Of a stretch of DNA of 64,000 nucleotides, positions 22,825 to 35,539 are shown in pieces. Both the position numbers and the translations under genes were made by a program. How positions within the stretch are numbered: position 1 is the stretch's first letter; every line of letters starts with the position of its first letter. The notes under the pieces were generated by a model. It was not told where the DNA came from and searched no databases. It was given only the letters and a program-made list of their open reading frames with translations. The stretch is from assembly GCF_051014685.1 (NCBI RefSeq), contig NW_027479413.1:1-64000 (forward strand), given 5' to 3'. This DNA comes from Ptiloglossa arizonensis (lineage: Eukaryota; Arthropoda; Insecta; Hymenoptera; Colletidae).

Positions 22825-23717
22825 GTCCTCTTCTCAACCATTTCTTAGATTCAAAGTCCCATATCTCGCGAACGGATTGACCTAACCCAAAAATTCCTAT
22901 TGCATTTGAAAGTAGAAACTCGCCCGATTACAACGGTACGTGTATTTTTCCTCTAGGCCATTCTGGTTAAGCGATTGGAGCAGCAGAAGTGCGAAAAATT
23001 TGTTGTCTTGTCAACCATTTCTTAGCTTTAAAGTCCCATATCTCGCGAACGGATTAACCTAACCCAAAAATTCCTATTGTAACTGAAAGTAGAAACTCGC
23101 CCGATTACAACGGTATGCGTATTTTTTCCCTTGGCCATTCTGCTTAAGCGTTTGGAGCAGCAGAATTGCGAACAATTTGTTCTCTTCTCAACCATTTCTT
23201 AGCTTCCAACTCCCATATCTCGCGAACGGATTGACCTAACCCAAAAATTCCTATTGCATCTGAAAGTAGAAACTCGCCCGATTACAACGGTATGTGTATC
23301 TTTTCCCTAGGCCATTCTGGTTAAGCGTTTGGAGCAGCAGAATTGCGAAAAATTTGTTGTCTTCTCAACCATTTCTTGGCATCAAACTCCCATATCTCGC
23401 GAACGGATTGACCTAACCCAAAAATTGCTGTCGCATCTGAAAGTAGAAACTCGCGCGATTACAAAGGTATGTGTATTTTTTCCCTAGGCCATTCTGGTTA
23501 AGCGTTTGGAGCAGCAGAATTGCGAAAAATTTGTCCTCTTCTCAACCATTTCTTAGCTTCCAACTCCCATATCTCGCGAACGGATTGACCTAACCCAAAA
23601 ATTCCTATTGCATCTGAAAGTAGAAACTCGCCCGATTACAACGGTACGTGTATTTTTTCCCTAGGCCATTCTGGTTAAGCGTTTGGAGCAGCAGAATTGC
23701 GAAAAATTGTTTGCCTT

Positions 23718-24072
23718 ATCAACCATTTCTTGGCTTCAAACTCCCATATCTCGCGAACGGATTTACCTAACCCAAAAATTCCTGTTGCGTCAGAAAGCAG
23801 AATCTCGCCCGATTACAACGGTATGCGTATTTCTTCCCTAGTCCATTCTGGTTAAGCGTTTGGAGCAGGCAGAATTGCGAAAAATTGTTTGCCTTATCAA
23901 CCATTTCTTGGCTTCAAACTCCCATATCTCGCGAACGGATTTACCTAACCCAAAAATTCCTGTTGCATCAGAAAGCAGAATCTCGCCCGATTACAACGGT
24001 ATGCGTATTTCTTCCCTAGTCCATTCTGGTTAAGCGTTTGGAGCAGCAGAATTGCGAACAATTTGTTCTCTT
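23718..24072. repeat. Tandem copy of a single a-type monomer, with a G insertion
   Basis: Two adjacent units share GAAAAATTGTTTGCC, GATTTACC, CAGAAAGCAGAATCTCG and TATTTCTTCCC. The first ends in GGAGCAGGCAG, one G more than every other unit, making it 178 bp. They differ also at TTGCGTCAG against TTGCATCAG. This is a one-monomer duplication, or an assembly stutter. Confidence 0.8.
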
Positions 24073-25695
24073 CTCAACCATTTCTTGGCTTCAAACTCCC
24101 ATATCTCGCGAACGGATTGACCTAACCCAAAAATTGCTGTTGCATCTGAAAGTAGAAACTCGCCCGATTACAACGGTACGTGTATTTTTCCCCTAGGCCA
24201 TTCTGGTTAAGCGATTGGAGCAGCAGAATTGCGAAAAATTTGTTGTCTTCTCAACCATTTCTTAGATTCAAAGTCCCATATCTCGCGAACGGCTGGACCA
24301 AACCCAAAAATTCCTTCTGCGTCTGAAAGTAGAAACTCGCCCGATTACAACGGTATGCGTATTTTTCCCTGGGCCATTCTGGTTAAGCGTTTGGAGCAGC
24401 AGAATTGCGAAAAATTTGTTGCCTTCTCAACCATTTCTTGGCTTCAAACTCCCATATCTCTTGAACGGATTGACCTAACCCAAAAATTCCTATTGCATCT
24501 GAAAGAAGAAACTCCCTCGATTACAACGGTATGCGAATTTTTTCCCTAGGCCATTCTGTTTAAGCGTTTGGAGCAGCAGAATTGCGAAAAATTTTTTGCC
24601 TTCTCAACCATTTCTTGGCTTCAAACTCCCACATCTCGCGAACGGATTGACCTAACCCAAAAATTCCTGGTGCGTCTGAAAGTAGAAACTCGCCCGATTA
24701 CAACGGTATGTGTATTTTTTCCCTAGTCCATTCTGGTTAAGCGTTTGGAGCAGCAGAATTACGAACAATTTGTTCTCTTCTCAACCATTTCTTAGCTTCC
24801 AACTCCCATATCTCGCGAACGGATTGACCTAACCCAAAAATTCCTATTGCATTTGAAAGTAGAAACTCGCCCGATTACAACGATACGTGTATTTTTCCCC
24901 TAGGCCATTCTGGTTAAGCGATTGGAGCAGCAGAATTGCGAAAAATTTGTTGTCTTCTCAACCATTTCTTAGATTCAAAGTCCCATATCTCGCGAACGGA
25001 TTGACCAAACCCAAAAATTCCTTCTGCGTCGGAAAGTAGAAACTCGCCCGATTACAACGGTACGTGTATTTTCTCCCTAGGCCATTCTGGTTAAGCGTCT
25101 GGAGCAGCAGAATTGTGAAAAATTTTTTGCCTTCTCTACCATTTCTTGGCTTCAAACTCCCATATCTCGCGAACGGATTGACCTAACCCAAAAATTCCTA
25201 TTGCATTTGAAAGTAGAAACTCGCCCGATTACAACGGTAAGTGTATTTTTCCCCTAGGCCATTCTAGTTAAGCGATTGGAGCAGCAGAATTGCGAAAAAT
25301 TTGTTGTCTTCTCAACCATTTCTTAGATTCAAAGTCCCATATCTCGCGAACGGATTGACCAAACCCAAAAATTCCTATTGCATTTGAAAGTAGAAACTCG
25401 TCCGATTACAACGGTATGTGTATTTTTTCCCTAGGCCATTCTGGTTAAGCGTTTGGAGCAGCAGAATTGCGAAAAATTTGTTGTCTTCTCAACCATTTCT
25501 TGGCTTCAAACTCCCATATCTCGCGAACGGATTGACCTAACCCAAAAATTGCTGTTGCATCTGAAAGTAGAAACTCGCCCGATTACAACGGTATGTGTAT
25601 TTTTTCCCTAGGCCATTCTGGTTAAGCGTTTGGAGCAGCAGAATTGCGAACAATTTGTTCTCTTCTCAACCATTTCTTAGCTTCCAACTCCCATA

Positions 25696-26895
25696 TCTCG
25701 CGAACGGATTGACCTAACCCAAAAATTCCTATTGCATTTGAAAGTAGAAACTCGCCCGATTACAACGGTACGTGTATTTTTCCCCTAGGCCATTCTGGTT
25801 AAGCGATTGGAGCAGCAGAAGTGCGAAAAATTTGTTGTCTTGTCAACCATTTCTTAGCTTTAAAGTCCCATATCTCGCGAACGGATTAACCTAACCCAAA
25901 AATTCCTATTGTAACTGAAAGTAGAAACTCGCCCGATTACAACGGTATGCGTATTTTTTCCCTTGGCCATTCTGCTTAAGCGTTTGGAGCAGCAGAATTG
26001 CGAAAAATTTGTTCTCTTCTCAACCATTTCTTAGCTTCCAACTCCCATATCTCGCGAACGGATTGACCTAACCCAAAAATTCCTATTGCATCTGAAAGTA
26101 GAAACTCGCCCGATTACAACGGTACGTGTATTTTTTCCCTAGGCCATTCTGGTTAAGCGTTTGGAGCAGCAGAATTGCGAAAAATTTTTTGCCTTATCAA
26201 CCATTTCTTGGCTTCAAACTCCCATATCTCGCGAACGGATTTACCTAACCCAAAAATTCCTGTTGCATCAGAAAGCAGAAACTCGCCCGATTACAACGGT
26301 ATGCGTATTTTTTCCCTAGTCCATTCTGGTTAAGCGTTTGGAGCAGCAGAATTGCGAACAATTTGTTCTCTTCTCAACCATTTCTTAGCTTCCAACTCCC
26401 ATATCTCGCGAACGGATTGACCTAACCCAAAAATTCCTATTGCATCTGAGAGTAGAAACTCGCCCGATTACAACGGTATGTGTATCTTTTCCCTAGGCCA
26501 TTCTGGTTAAGCGTTTGGAGCAGCAGAATTGCGAAAAATTTGTTGTCTTCTCAACCATTTCTTGGCTTCAAACTCCCATATCTCGCGAACGGATTGACCT
26601 AACCCAAAAATTGCTGTCGCATCTGAAAGTAGAAACTCGCGCGATTAGAACGGTATGTGTATTTTTTCCCTAGGCCATTCTGGTTAAGCGTTTGGAGCAG
26701 CAGAATTGCGAAAAATTTATTGTCTTCTCAACCATTTCTTAGCTTCCAACTCCCATATCTCGCGAACGGATTGACCTAACCCAAAAATTCCTATTGCATT
26801 TGAAAGTAGAAACTCGCCCGATTACAACGGTACGTGTATTTTTCCCCTAGGCCATTCTGGTTAAGCGATTGGAGCAGCAGAATTGCGAAAAATTT
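25696..26895. repeat. Second copy of the 21,625-22,824 segment
   Basis: This copy lies 4,071 bp after the first. Similarity stops at about 26,895, where this copy has TTGTTGTCTTGTC and TAGCTTTAGAG, while the first has TTGTCCTCTTCTC and TAGATTCAAAG. Confidence 0.8.
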
Positions 26896-27785
26896 GTTGT
26901 CTTGTCAACCATTTCTTAGCTTTAGAGTCCCATATCTCGCGAACGGATTAACCTAACCCAAAAATTCCTATTGTAACTGAAAGTAGAAACTCGCCCGATT
27001 ACAACGGTATGCGTATTTTTTCCCTTGGCCATTCTGCTTAAGCGCTTGGAGCAGCAGAATTGCGAAAAATTTGTTCTCTTCTCAACCATTTCTTAGCTTC
27101 CAACTCCCATATCTCGCGAACGGATTGACCTAACCCAAAAATTCCTATTGCATCTGAAAGTAGAAACTCGCCCGATTACAACGGTACATGTATTTTTTCC
27201 CTAGGCCATTCTGGTTAAGCGTTTGGAGCAGCAGAATTGCGAAAAATTTTTTGCCTTATCAACCATTTCTTGGCTTCAAACTCGCATATCTCGCGAACGG
27301 ATTGACCTAACCCAAAAATTCCTATTGCATTTGAAAGTAGAAACTCGCCCGATTACAACGGTACGTGTATTTTTCCCCTAGGCCATTCTGGTTAAGCGAT
27401 TGGAGCAGCAGAATTGCGAAAAATTTGTTGTCTTGTCAACCATTTCTTAGCTTTAGAGTCCCATATCTCGCGAACGGATTAACCTAACCCAAAAATTCCT
27501 ATTGTAACTGAAAGTAGAAACTCGCCCGATTACAACGGTATGCGTATTTTTTCCCTTGGCCATTCTGCTTAAGCGCTTGGAGCAGCAGAATTGCGAAAAA
27601 TTTGTTCTCTTCTCAACCATTTCTTAGCTTCCAACTCCCATATCTCGCGAACGGATTGACCTAACCCAAAAATTCCTATTGCATCTGAAAGTAGAAACTC
27701 GCCCGATTACAACGGTACATGTATTTTTTCCCTAGGCCATTCTGGTTAAGCGTTTGGAGCAGCAGAATTGCGAAAAATTTGTTGT
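26755..27785. repeat. Trimer (531 bp) duplicated
   Basis: Three monomers repeat at exactly 531 bp. Shared markers are GCGCTTGGAGC (about 27,043 and 27,574) and GGTACATGTATT (about 27,184 and 27,715). The second copy begins near 27,286 with CTCGCATATCTCG in its first monomer. The breakpoint is blurred by monomer similarity. Confidence 0.85.
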
Positions 27786-28194
27786 CTTCTCAACCATTTC
27801 TTGGCTTCAAACTCCCATATCTCGCGAACGGATTGACCTAACCCAAAAATTGCTGTCGCATCTGAAAGTAGAAACTCGCGCGATTAGAACGGTATGTGTA
27901 TTTTTTCCCTAGGCCATTCTGGTTAAGCGTTTGGAGCAGCAGAATTGCGAAAAATTTATTGTCTTCTCAACCATTTCTTAGCTTCCAACTCCCATATCTC
28001 GCGAACGGATTGACCTAACCCAAAAATTCCTATTGCATTTGAAAGTAGAAACTCGCCCGATTACAACGGTACGTGTATTTTTCCCCTAGGCCATTCTGGT
28101 TAAGCGATTGGAGCAGCAGAATTGCGAAAAATTTGTTGTCTTGTCAACCATTTCTTAGCTTTAGAGTCCCATATCTCGCGAACGGATTAACCTA

Positions 28195-29790
28195 ACCCAA
28201 AAATTCCTATTGCATCTGAAAGAAGAAACTCCCCCGATTACAACGGTATGTGTATTTTTTCCCTAGGCCATTCTGTTTAAGCGTTTGGAGCAGCAGAATT
28301 GCGAAAAATTTTTTGCCTTCTCAACCATTTCTTGGCTTCAAACTCCCACATCTCGCGAACGGATTGACCTAACCCAAAAATTCCTGGTGCGTCTGAAAGT
28401 AGAAACTCGCCCGATTACAACGGTATGTGTATTTTTTCCCTAGGCCATTCTGGTTAAGCGTTTGGAGCAGCAGAATTGCGAACAATTTGTTCTCTTCTCA
28501 ACCATTTCTTAGCTTCCAACTCCCATATCTCGCGAACGGATTGACCTAACCCAAAAATTCCTATTGCATTTGAAAGTAGAAACTCGCCCGATTACAACGG
28601 TACGTGTATTTTTCCCCTAGGCCATTCTGGTTAAGCGATTGGAGCAGCAGAAGTGCGAAAAATTTGTTGTCTTGTCAACCATTTCTTAGCTTTAAAGTCC
28701 CATATCTCGCGAACGGATTAACCTAACCCAAAAATTCCTATTGTAACTGAAAGTAGAAACTCGCCCGATTACAAGGGTATGCTTATTTTTTCCCTTGGCC
28801 ATTCTGCTTAAGCGTTTGGAGCAGCAGAATTGCGAAAAATTTGTTCTCTTCTCAACCATTTCTTAGCTTCCAACTCCCATATCTCGCGAACGGATTGACC
28901 TAACCCAAAAATTCCTTCTGCGTCGGAAAGTAGAAACTCGCCCGATTACAACGGTATGTGTTTTTTCTCCCTAGGCCATTCTGGTTAAGCGTTTGGAGCA
29001 GCAGAATTGCGAACAATTTTTTGCCTTATCAACCATTTCTTGGCTTCAAACTCGCATATCTCGCGAACGGATTGACCTAACCCAAAAATTCCTATTGCAT
29101 TTGAAAGTAGAAAGTCGCCCGATTACAACGGTACGTGTATTTTTCCCCTAGGCCATTCTGGTTAAGCGATTGGAGCAGCAGAAGTGCGAAAAATTTGTTG
29201 TCTTCTCAACCATTTCTTAGCTTCCAACTCCCATATCTCGCGAACGGATTGACCTAACCCAAAAATTCCTATTGCATCTGAGAGTAGAAACTCGCCCGAT
29301 TACAACGGTATGTGTATCTTTTCCCTAGGCCATTCTGGTTAAGCGTTTGGAGCAGCAGAATTGCGAAAAATTTGTTGTCTTCTCAACCATTTCTTGGCTT
29401 CAAACTCCCATATCTCGCGAACGGATTGACCTATCCCAAAAATTGCTGTCGCATCTGAAAGTAGAAACTCGCGCGATTAGAACGGTATGTGTATTTTTTC
29501 CCTAGGCCATTCTGGTTAAGCGTTTGGAGCAGCAGAATTGCGAAAAATTTGTTGTCTTGTCAACCATTTCTTAGCTTTAGAGTCCCATATCTCGCGAACG
29601 GATTAACCTAACCCAAAAATTCCTATTGTAACTGAAAGTAGAAACTCGCCCGATTACAACGGTATGCGTATTTTTTCCCTTGGCCATTCTGCTTAAGCGC
29701 TTGGAGCAGCAGAATTGCGAAAAATTTGTTCTCTTCTCAACCATTTCTTAGCTTCCAACTCCCATATCTCGCGAACGGATTGACCTAACC
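28195..29790. repeat. Nine-monomer segment, copied again at 33,151-34,746
   Basis: This matches at 4,956 bp (28 x 177). The diagnostic forms are ACAAGGGTATGCTTATT at 28,771 and 33,727, and GGTATGTGTTTTTTCTCC at about 28,954 and 33,909. Private changes since the split include GAAAGTCGCCCG (about 29,111), CTATCCCAAA (about 29,430), CTCAACTATTT (about 34,161) and ACCCGGAAATT (about 34,567). Confidence 0.85.
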
Positions 29791-30785
29791 CAAAAATTCC
29801 TATTGCATCTGATAGTAGAAACTCGCCCGATTACAACGGTACATGTATTTTTTCCCTAGGCCATTCTGGTTAAGCGTTTGGAGCAGCAGAATTGCGAAAA
29901 ATTTTTTGCCTTATCAACCATTTCTTGGCTTCAAACTCCCATATCTCGCGAATGGATTTACCTAACCCACAAATTCCTGTTGCATCAGAAAGCAGAATCT
30001 CGCCCGATTACAACCGTATGCGTATTTCTTCCCTAGTCCATTCTGGTTAAGCGTTTGGAGCAGCAGAATTGCGAACAATTTGTTCTCTTCTCAACCATTT
30101 CTTGGCTTCAAACTCCCATATCTCGCGAACGGATTGACCTAACCCAAAAATTGCTGTTGCATCTGAAAGTAGAAACTCGCCCGATTACAACGGTACGTGT
30201 ATTTTTCCCCTAGGCCATTCTGGTTAAGCGATTGGAGCAGCAGAATTGCGAAAAATTTGTTGTCTTCTCAACCATTTCTTAGATTCAAAGTCCCATATCT
30301 CGCGAACGGATTGACCAAACCCAAAAATTCCTTCTGCGTCTGAAAGTAGAAACTCGCCCGATTACAACGGTATGTGTATTTTCTCCCTAGGCCATTCTGG
30401 ATAAGCGTCTGGAGCAGCAGAATTGTGAAAAATTTTTTGACTTCTCTACCATTTCTTGGCTTCAAACTCCCATATCTCGCGAACGGATTGACATAACCCA
30501 AAAATTCCAGCTGCGTCTGAAAGTAGAAACTCGCCCGATTACAACGGTATGCGTATTTTTTCCCTTAGCCATTCTGGTTAAGCGTTTGGAGCAGCAGAAT
30601 TGCGAAAAATTTTTTGCCTTCTCAACCATTTCTTGGCTTCAAACTCCCATATCTCTTGAACGGATTGACCTAACCCAAAAATTCCTATTGCATCTGAAAG
30701 AAGAAACTCCCCCGATTACAACGGTATGTGTATCTTTTCCCTAGGCCATTCTGTTTAAGCGTTTGGAGCAGCAGAATTGCGAAAA
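29790..30785. repeat. Segment of 5-6 monomers present three times
   Basis: The run begins with TTGCATCTGATAGTAG and GGTACATG, then GCGAATGGATTTACC and CAACCGTATGCG. It occurs here, 1,416 bp later (8 monomers, from about 31,206) and 5,841 bp later (33 monomers, from about 35,631). The downstream part, TAGATTCAAAG to CTCTTGAACGG, occurs a fourth time from about 32,700. Confidence 0.85.
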
Positions 30786-31464
30786 ATTTGTTGTCTTCTC
30801 AACCATTTCTTGGCTTCAAACTCCCATATCTCGCGAACGGATTGACCTAACCCAAAAATTGCTGTCGCATCTGAAAGTAGAAACTCGCGCGATTAGAACG
30901 GTATGTGTATTTTTTCCCTAGGCCATTCTGGTTAAGCGTTTGGAGCAGCAGAATTGCGAAAAATTTATTGTCTTCTCAACCATTTCTTAGCTTCCAACTC
31001 CCATATCTCGCGAACGGATTGACCTAACCCAAAAATTCCTATTGCATTTGAAAGTAGAAACTCGCCCGATTACAACGGTACGTGTATTTTTCCCCTAGGC
31101 CATTCTGGTTAAGCGATTGGAGCAGCAGAAGTGCGAAAAATTTGTTGTCTTGTCAACCATTTCTTAGCTTTAGAGTCCCATATCTCGCGAACGGATTAAC
31201 CTAACCCAAAAATTCCTATTGCATCTGATAGTAGAAACTCGCCCGATTACAACGGTACATGTATTTTTTCCCTAGGCCATTCTGGTTAAGCGTTTGGAGC
31301 AGCAGAATTGCGAAAAATTTTTTGCCTTATCAACCATTTCTTGGCTTCAAACTCCCATATCTCGCGAATGGATTTACCTAACCCAAAAATTCCTGTTGCA
31401 TCAGAAAGCAGAATCTCGCCCGATTACAACCGTATGCGTATTTCTTCCCTAGTCCATTCTGGTT

Positions 31465-32526
31465 AAGCGTTTGGAGCAGCAGAATTGCGAACAATTTGTT
31501 CTCTTCTCAACCATTTCTTGGCTTCAAACTCCCATATCTCGCGAACGGATTGACCTAACCCAAAAATTGCTGTTGCATCTGAAAGTAGAAACTCGCCCGA
31601 TTACAACGGTACGTGTATTTTTCCCCTAGGCCATTCTGGTTAAGCGATTGGAGCAGCAGAATTGCGAAAAATTTGTTGTCTTCTCAACCATTTCTTAGAT
31701 TCAAAGTCCCATATCTCGCGAACGGATTGACCAAACCCAAAAATTCCTTCTGCGTCTGAAAGTAGAAACTCGCCCGATTACAACGGTATGTGTATTTTCC
31801 CCCTAGGCCATTCTGGATAAGCGTCTGGAGCAGCAGAATTGTGAAAAATTTTTTGACTTCTCTACCATTTCTTGGCTTCAAACTCCCATATCTCGCGAAC
31901 GGATTGACCTAACCCAAAAATTCCAGCTGCGTCTGAAAGTAGAAACTCGCCCGATTACAACGGTATGCGTATTTTTTCCCTTAGCCATTCTGGTTAAGCG
32001 TTTGGAGCAGCAGAATTGCGAAAAATTTTTTGCCTTCTCAACCATTTCTTGGCTTCAAACTCCCATATCTCTTGAACGGATTGACCTAACCCAAAAATTC
32101 CTATTGCATCTGAAAGAAGAAACTCCCCCGATTACAACGGTATGTGTATTTTTTCCCTAGGCCATTCTGTTTAAGCGTTTGGAGCAGCAGAATTGCGAAA
32201 AATTTTTTGCCTTCTCAACCATTTCTTGGCTTCAAACTCCCACATCTCGCGAACGGATTGACCTAACCCAAAAATTCCTGGTGCGTCTGAAAGTAGAAAC
32301 TCGCCCGATTACAACGGTATGTGTATTTTTTCCCTAGGCCATTCTGGTTAAGCGTTTGGAGCAGCAGAATTGCGAACAATTTGTTCTCTTCTCAACCATT
32401 TCTTAGCTTCCAACTCCCATATCTCGCGAACGGATTGACCTAACCCAAAAATTCCTATTGCATTTGAAAGTAGAAACCCGCCCGATTACAACGGTACGTG
32501 TATTTTTCCCCTAGGCCATTCTGGTT
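31465..32526. repeat. 6-monomer HOR, copy 1
   Basis: This matches the next block at exactly 1,062 bp. The unit order is CTCTTCTC/GCTGTTGC, TAGATTCAAAG/CCTTCTGCG, CCAGCTGCG, CTCTTGAACGG, CCCACATCTCG/CCTGGTGCG, then CCTATTGCATTTG with GAAACCCGCCC. I see one internal substitution, at about 31,800 (TATTTTCCCCC against TATTTTCTCCC). Confidence 0.92.
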
Positions 32527-33588
32527 AAGCGATTGGAGCAGCAGAATTGCGAACAATTTGTTCTCTTCTCAACCATTTCTTGGCTTCAAACTCCCATATC
32601 TCGCGAACGGATTGACCTAACCCAAAAATTGCTGTTGCATCTGAAAGTAGAAACTCGCCCGATTACAACGGTACGTGTATTTTTCCCCTAGGCCATTCTG
32701 GTTAAGCGATTGGAGCAGCAGAATTGCGAAAAATTTGTTGTCTTCTCAACCATTTCTTAGATTCAAAGTCCCATATCTCGCGAACGGATTGACCAAACCC
32801 AAAAATTCCTTCTGCGTCTGAAAGTAGAAACTCGCCCGATTACAACGGTATGTGTATTTTCTCCCTAGGCCATTCTGGATAAGCGTCTGGAGCAGCAGAA
32901 TTGTGAAAAATTTTTTGACTTCTCTACCATTTCTTGGCTTCAAACTCCCATATCTCGCGAACGGATTGACCTAACCCAAAAATTCCAGCTGCGTCTGAAA
33001 GTAGAAACTCGCCCGATTACAACGGTATGCGTATTTTTTCCCTTAGCCATTCTGGTTAAGCGTTTGGAGCAGCAGAATTGCGAAAAATTTTTTGCCTTCT
33101 CAACCATTTCTTGGCTTCAAACTCCCATATCTCTTGAACGGATTGACCTAACCCAAAAATTCCTATTGCATCTGAAAGAAGAAACTCCCCCGATTACAAC
33201 GGTATGTGTATTTTTTCCCTAGGCCATTCTGTTTAAGCGTTTGGAGCAGCAGAATTGCGAAAAATTTTTTGCCTTCTCAACCATTTCTTGGCTTCAAACT
33301 CCCACATCTCGCGAACGGATTGACCTAACCCAAAAATTCCTGGTGCGTCTGAAAGTAGAAACTCGCCCGATTACAACGGTATGTGTATTTTTTCCCTAGG
33401 CCATTCTGGTTAAGCGTTTGGAGCAGCAGAATTGCGAACAATTTGTTCTCTTCTCAACCATTTCTTAGCTTCCAACTCCCATATCTCGCGAACGGATTGA
33501 CCTAACCCAAAAATTCCTATTGCATTTGAAAGTAGAAACCCGCCCGATTACAACGGTACGTGTATTTTTCCCCTAGGCCATTCTGGTT
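32527..33588. repeat. 6-monomer HOR, copy 2
   Basis: This is the tandem copy of the preceding 1,062-bp block, including the rare GAAACCCGCCC form (about 32,475 and 33,537). The copy ends where GCTATTGGAGCAGCAGAAG begins at about 33,591. Confidence 0.92.
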
Positions 33589-33769
33589 AAGCTATTGGAG
33601 CAGCAGAAGTGCGAAAAATTTGTTGTCTTGTCAACCATTTCTTAGCTTTAAAGTCCCATATCTCGCGAACGGATTAACCTAACCCAAAAATTCCTATTGT
33701 AACTGAAAGTAGAAACTCGCCCGATTACAAGGGTATGCTTATTTTTTCCCTTGGCCATTCTGCTTAAGC

Positions 33770-34654
33770 GTTTGGAGCAGCAGAATTGCGAAAAATTTGT
33801 TCTCTTCTCAACCATTTCTTAGCTTCCAACTCCCATATCTCGCGAACGGATTGACCTAACCCAAAAATTCCTTCTGCGTCGGAAAGTAGAAACTCGCCCG
33901 ATTACAACGGTATGTGTTTTTTCTCCCTAGGCCATTCTGGTTAAGCGTTTGGAGCAGCAGAATTGCGAACAATTTTTTGCCTTATCAACCATTTCTTGGC
34001 TTCAAACTCGCATATCTCGCGAACGGATTGACCTAACCCAAAAATTCCTATTGCATTTGAAAGTAGAAACTCGCCCGATTACAACGGTACGTGTATTTTT
34101 CCCCTAGGCCATTCTGGTTAAGCGATTGGAGCAGCAGAAGTGCGAAAAATTTGTTGTCTTCTCAACTATTTCTTAGCTTCCAACTCCCATATCTCGCGAA
34201 CGGATTGACCTAACCCAAAAATTCCTATTGCATCTGAGAGTAGAAACTCGCCCGATTACAACGGTATGTGTATCTTTTCCCTAGGCCATTCTGGTTAAGC
34301 GTTTGGAGCAGCAGAATTGCGAAAAATTTGTTGTCTTCTCAACCATTTCTTGGCTTCAAACTCCCATATCTCGCGAACGGATTGACCTAACCCAAAAATT
34401 GCTGTCGCATCTGAAAGTAGAATCTCGCGCGATTAGAACGGTATGTGTATTTTTTCCCTAGGCCATTCTGGTTAAGCGTTTGGAGCAGCAGAATTGCGAA
34501 AAATTTGTTGTCTTGTCAACCATTTCTTAGCTTTAGAGTCCCATATCTCGCGAACGGATTAACCTAACCCGGAAATTCCTATTGTAACTGAAAGTAGAAA
34601 CTCGCCCGATTACAACGGTATGCGTATTTTTTCCCTTGGCCATTCTGCTTAAGC
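33770..34654. repeat. 5-monomer HOR, copy 1
   Basis: This matches the next block at exactly 885 bp. Shared rare forms are TGTGTTTTTTCTCC, CTCGCATATCTCG, CTCAACTATTTC (about 34,161 and 35,046) and GAATCTCGCGCGATTAG (about 34,421 and 35,306). It lies inside the displaced copy of 28,195-29,790. Adding its 885 bp changes the offset of the flanking match from 4,956 to 5,841 bp. Confidence 0.9.
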
Positions 34655-35539
34655 GCTTGGAGCAGCAGAATTGCGAAAAATTTGTTCTCTTCTCAACCAT
34701 TTCTTAGCTTCCAACTCCCATATCTCGCGAACGGATTGACCTAACCCAAAAATTCCTTCTGCGTCGGAAAGTAGAAACTCGCCCGATTACAACGGTATGT
34801 GTTTTTTCTCCCTAGGCCATTCTGGTTAAGCGTTTGGAGCAGCAGAATTGCGAACAATTTTTTGCCCTATCAACCATTTCTTGGCTTCAAACTCGCATAT
34901 CTCGCGAACGGATTGACCTAACCCAAAAATTCCTATTGCATTTGAAAGTAGAAACTCGCCCGATTACAACGGTACGTGTATTTTTCCCCTAGGCCATTCT
35001 GGTTAAGCGATTGGAGCAGCAGAAGTGCGAAAAATTTGTTGTCTTCTCAACTATTTCTTAGCTTCCAACTCCCATATCTCGCGAACGGATTGACCTAACC
35101 CAAAAATTCCTATTGCATCTGAGAGTAGAAACTCGCCCGATTACAACGGTATGTGTATCTTTTCCCTAGGCCATTCTGGTTAAGCGTTTGGAGCAGCAGA
35201 ATTGCGAAAAATTTGTTGTCTTCTCAACCATTTCTTGGCTTCAAACTCCCATATCTCGCGAACGGATTGACCTAACCCAAAAATTGCTGTCGCATCTGAA
35301 AGTAGAATCTCGCGCGATTAGAACGGTATGTGTATTTTTTCCCTAGGCCATTCTGGTTAAGCGTTTGGAGCAGCAGAATTGCGAAAAATTTGTTGTCTTG
35401 TCAACCATTTCTTAGCTTTAGAGTCCCATATCTCGCGAACGGATTAACCTAACCCAAAAATTCCTATTGTAACTGAAAGTAGAAACTCGCCCGATTACAA
35501 CGGTATGCGTATTTTTTCCCTTGGCCATTCTGCTTAAGC
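34655..35539. repeat. 5-monomer HOR, copy 2
   Basis: This is the tandem copy of the preceding 885-bp block. Differences are few: GCCCTATC at about 34,864 against GCCTTATC, and ACCCAAAAATT where copy 1 has ACCCGGAAATT. It arose after the 28-monomer-spaced duplication, since the equivalent region at 28.7-29.8 kb holds a single copy. Confidence 0.88.

Larger units (their letters stand above)
19200..26754. repeat. Satellite mosaic with 5/6-monomer types and small duplications
   Basis: About 43 monomers mix the a-g types of the left array with the TAGATTCAAAG, CTCTTGAACGG and CCTGGTGCG types of the 10-mer. Type-a markers lie at 19,864, 20,395, 22,165 and 23,758. A d-type marker (CAGCAGAAGTGCG) lies at 19,441, 21,742, 22,981 and 25,813, with spacings of exactly 13, 7 and 16 monomers. 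Length changes occur only at 23,868 (one extra G) and 24,362 (one missing T), which cancel. An odd unit reads CGAACGGCTGGACC at about 24,287. Nothing non-satellite is present. Confidence 0.85.
27786..31464. repeat. Satellite mosaic containing the source-like copy of later blocks
   Basis: About 21 monomers are all in 177-bp register. The first two repeat units found 1,239 bp earlier (seven monomers). The segment 28,195-29,790 reappears at 33,151-34,746, and 29,790-30,785 reappears near 31,206 and 35,631. No other sequence type is seen. Confidence 0.82.

Noticed and set aside
24229..24549. 106-codon open frame on the plus strand, the longest in the window
   Set aside because: It exists because CCCTAGG is CCCTGGG in one unit and a T is missing at 24,362. 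It is satellite sequence read in a chance frame, with no ribosome signal, no domain and no conservation between units.
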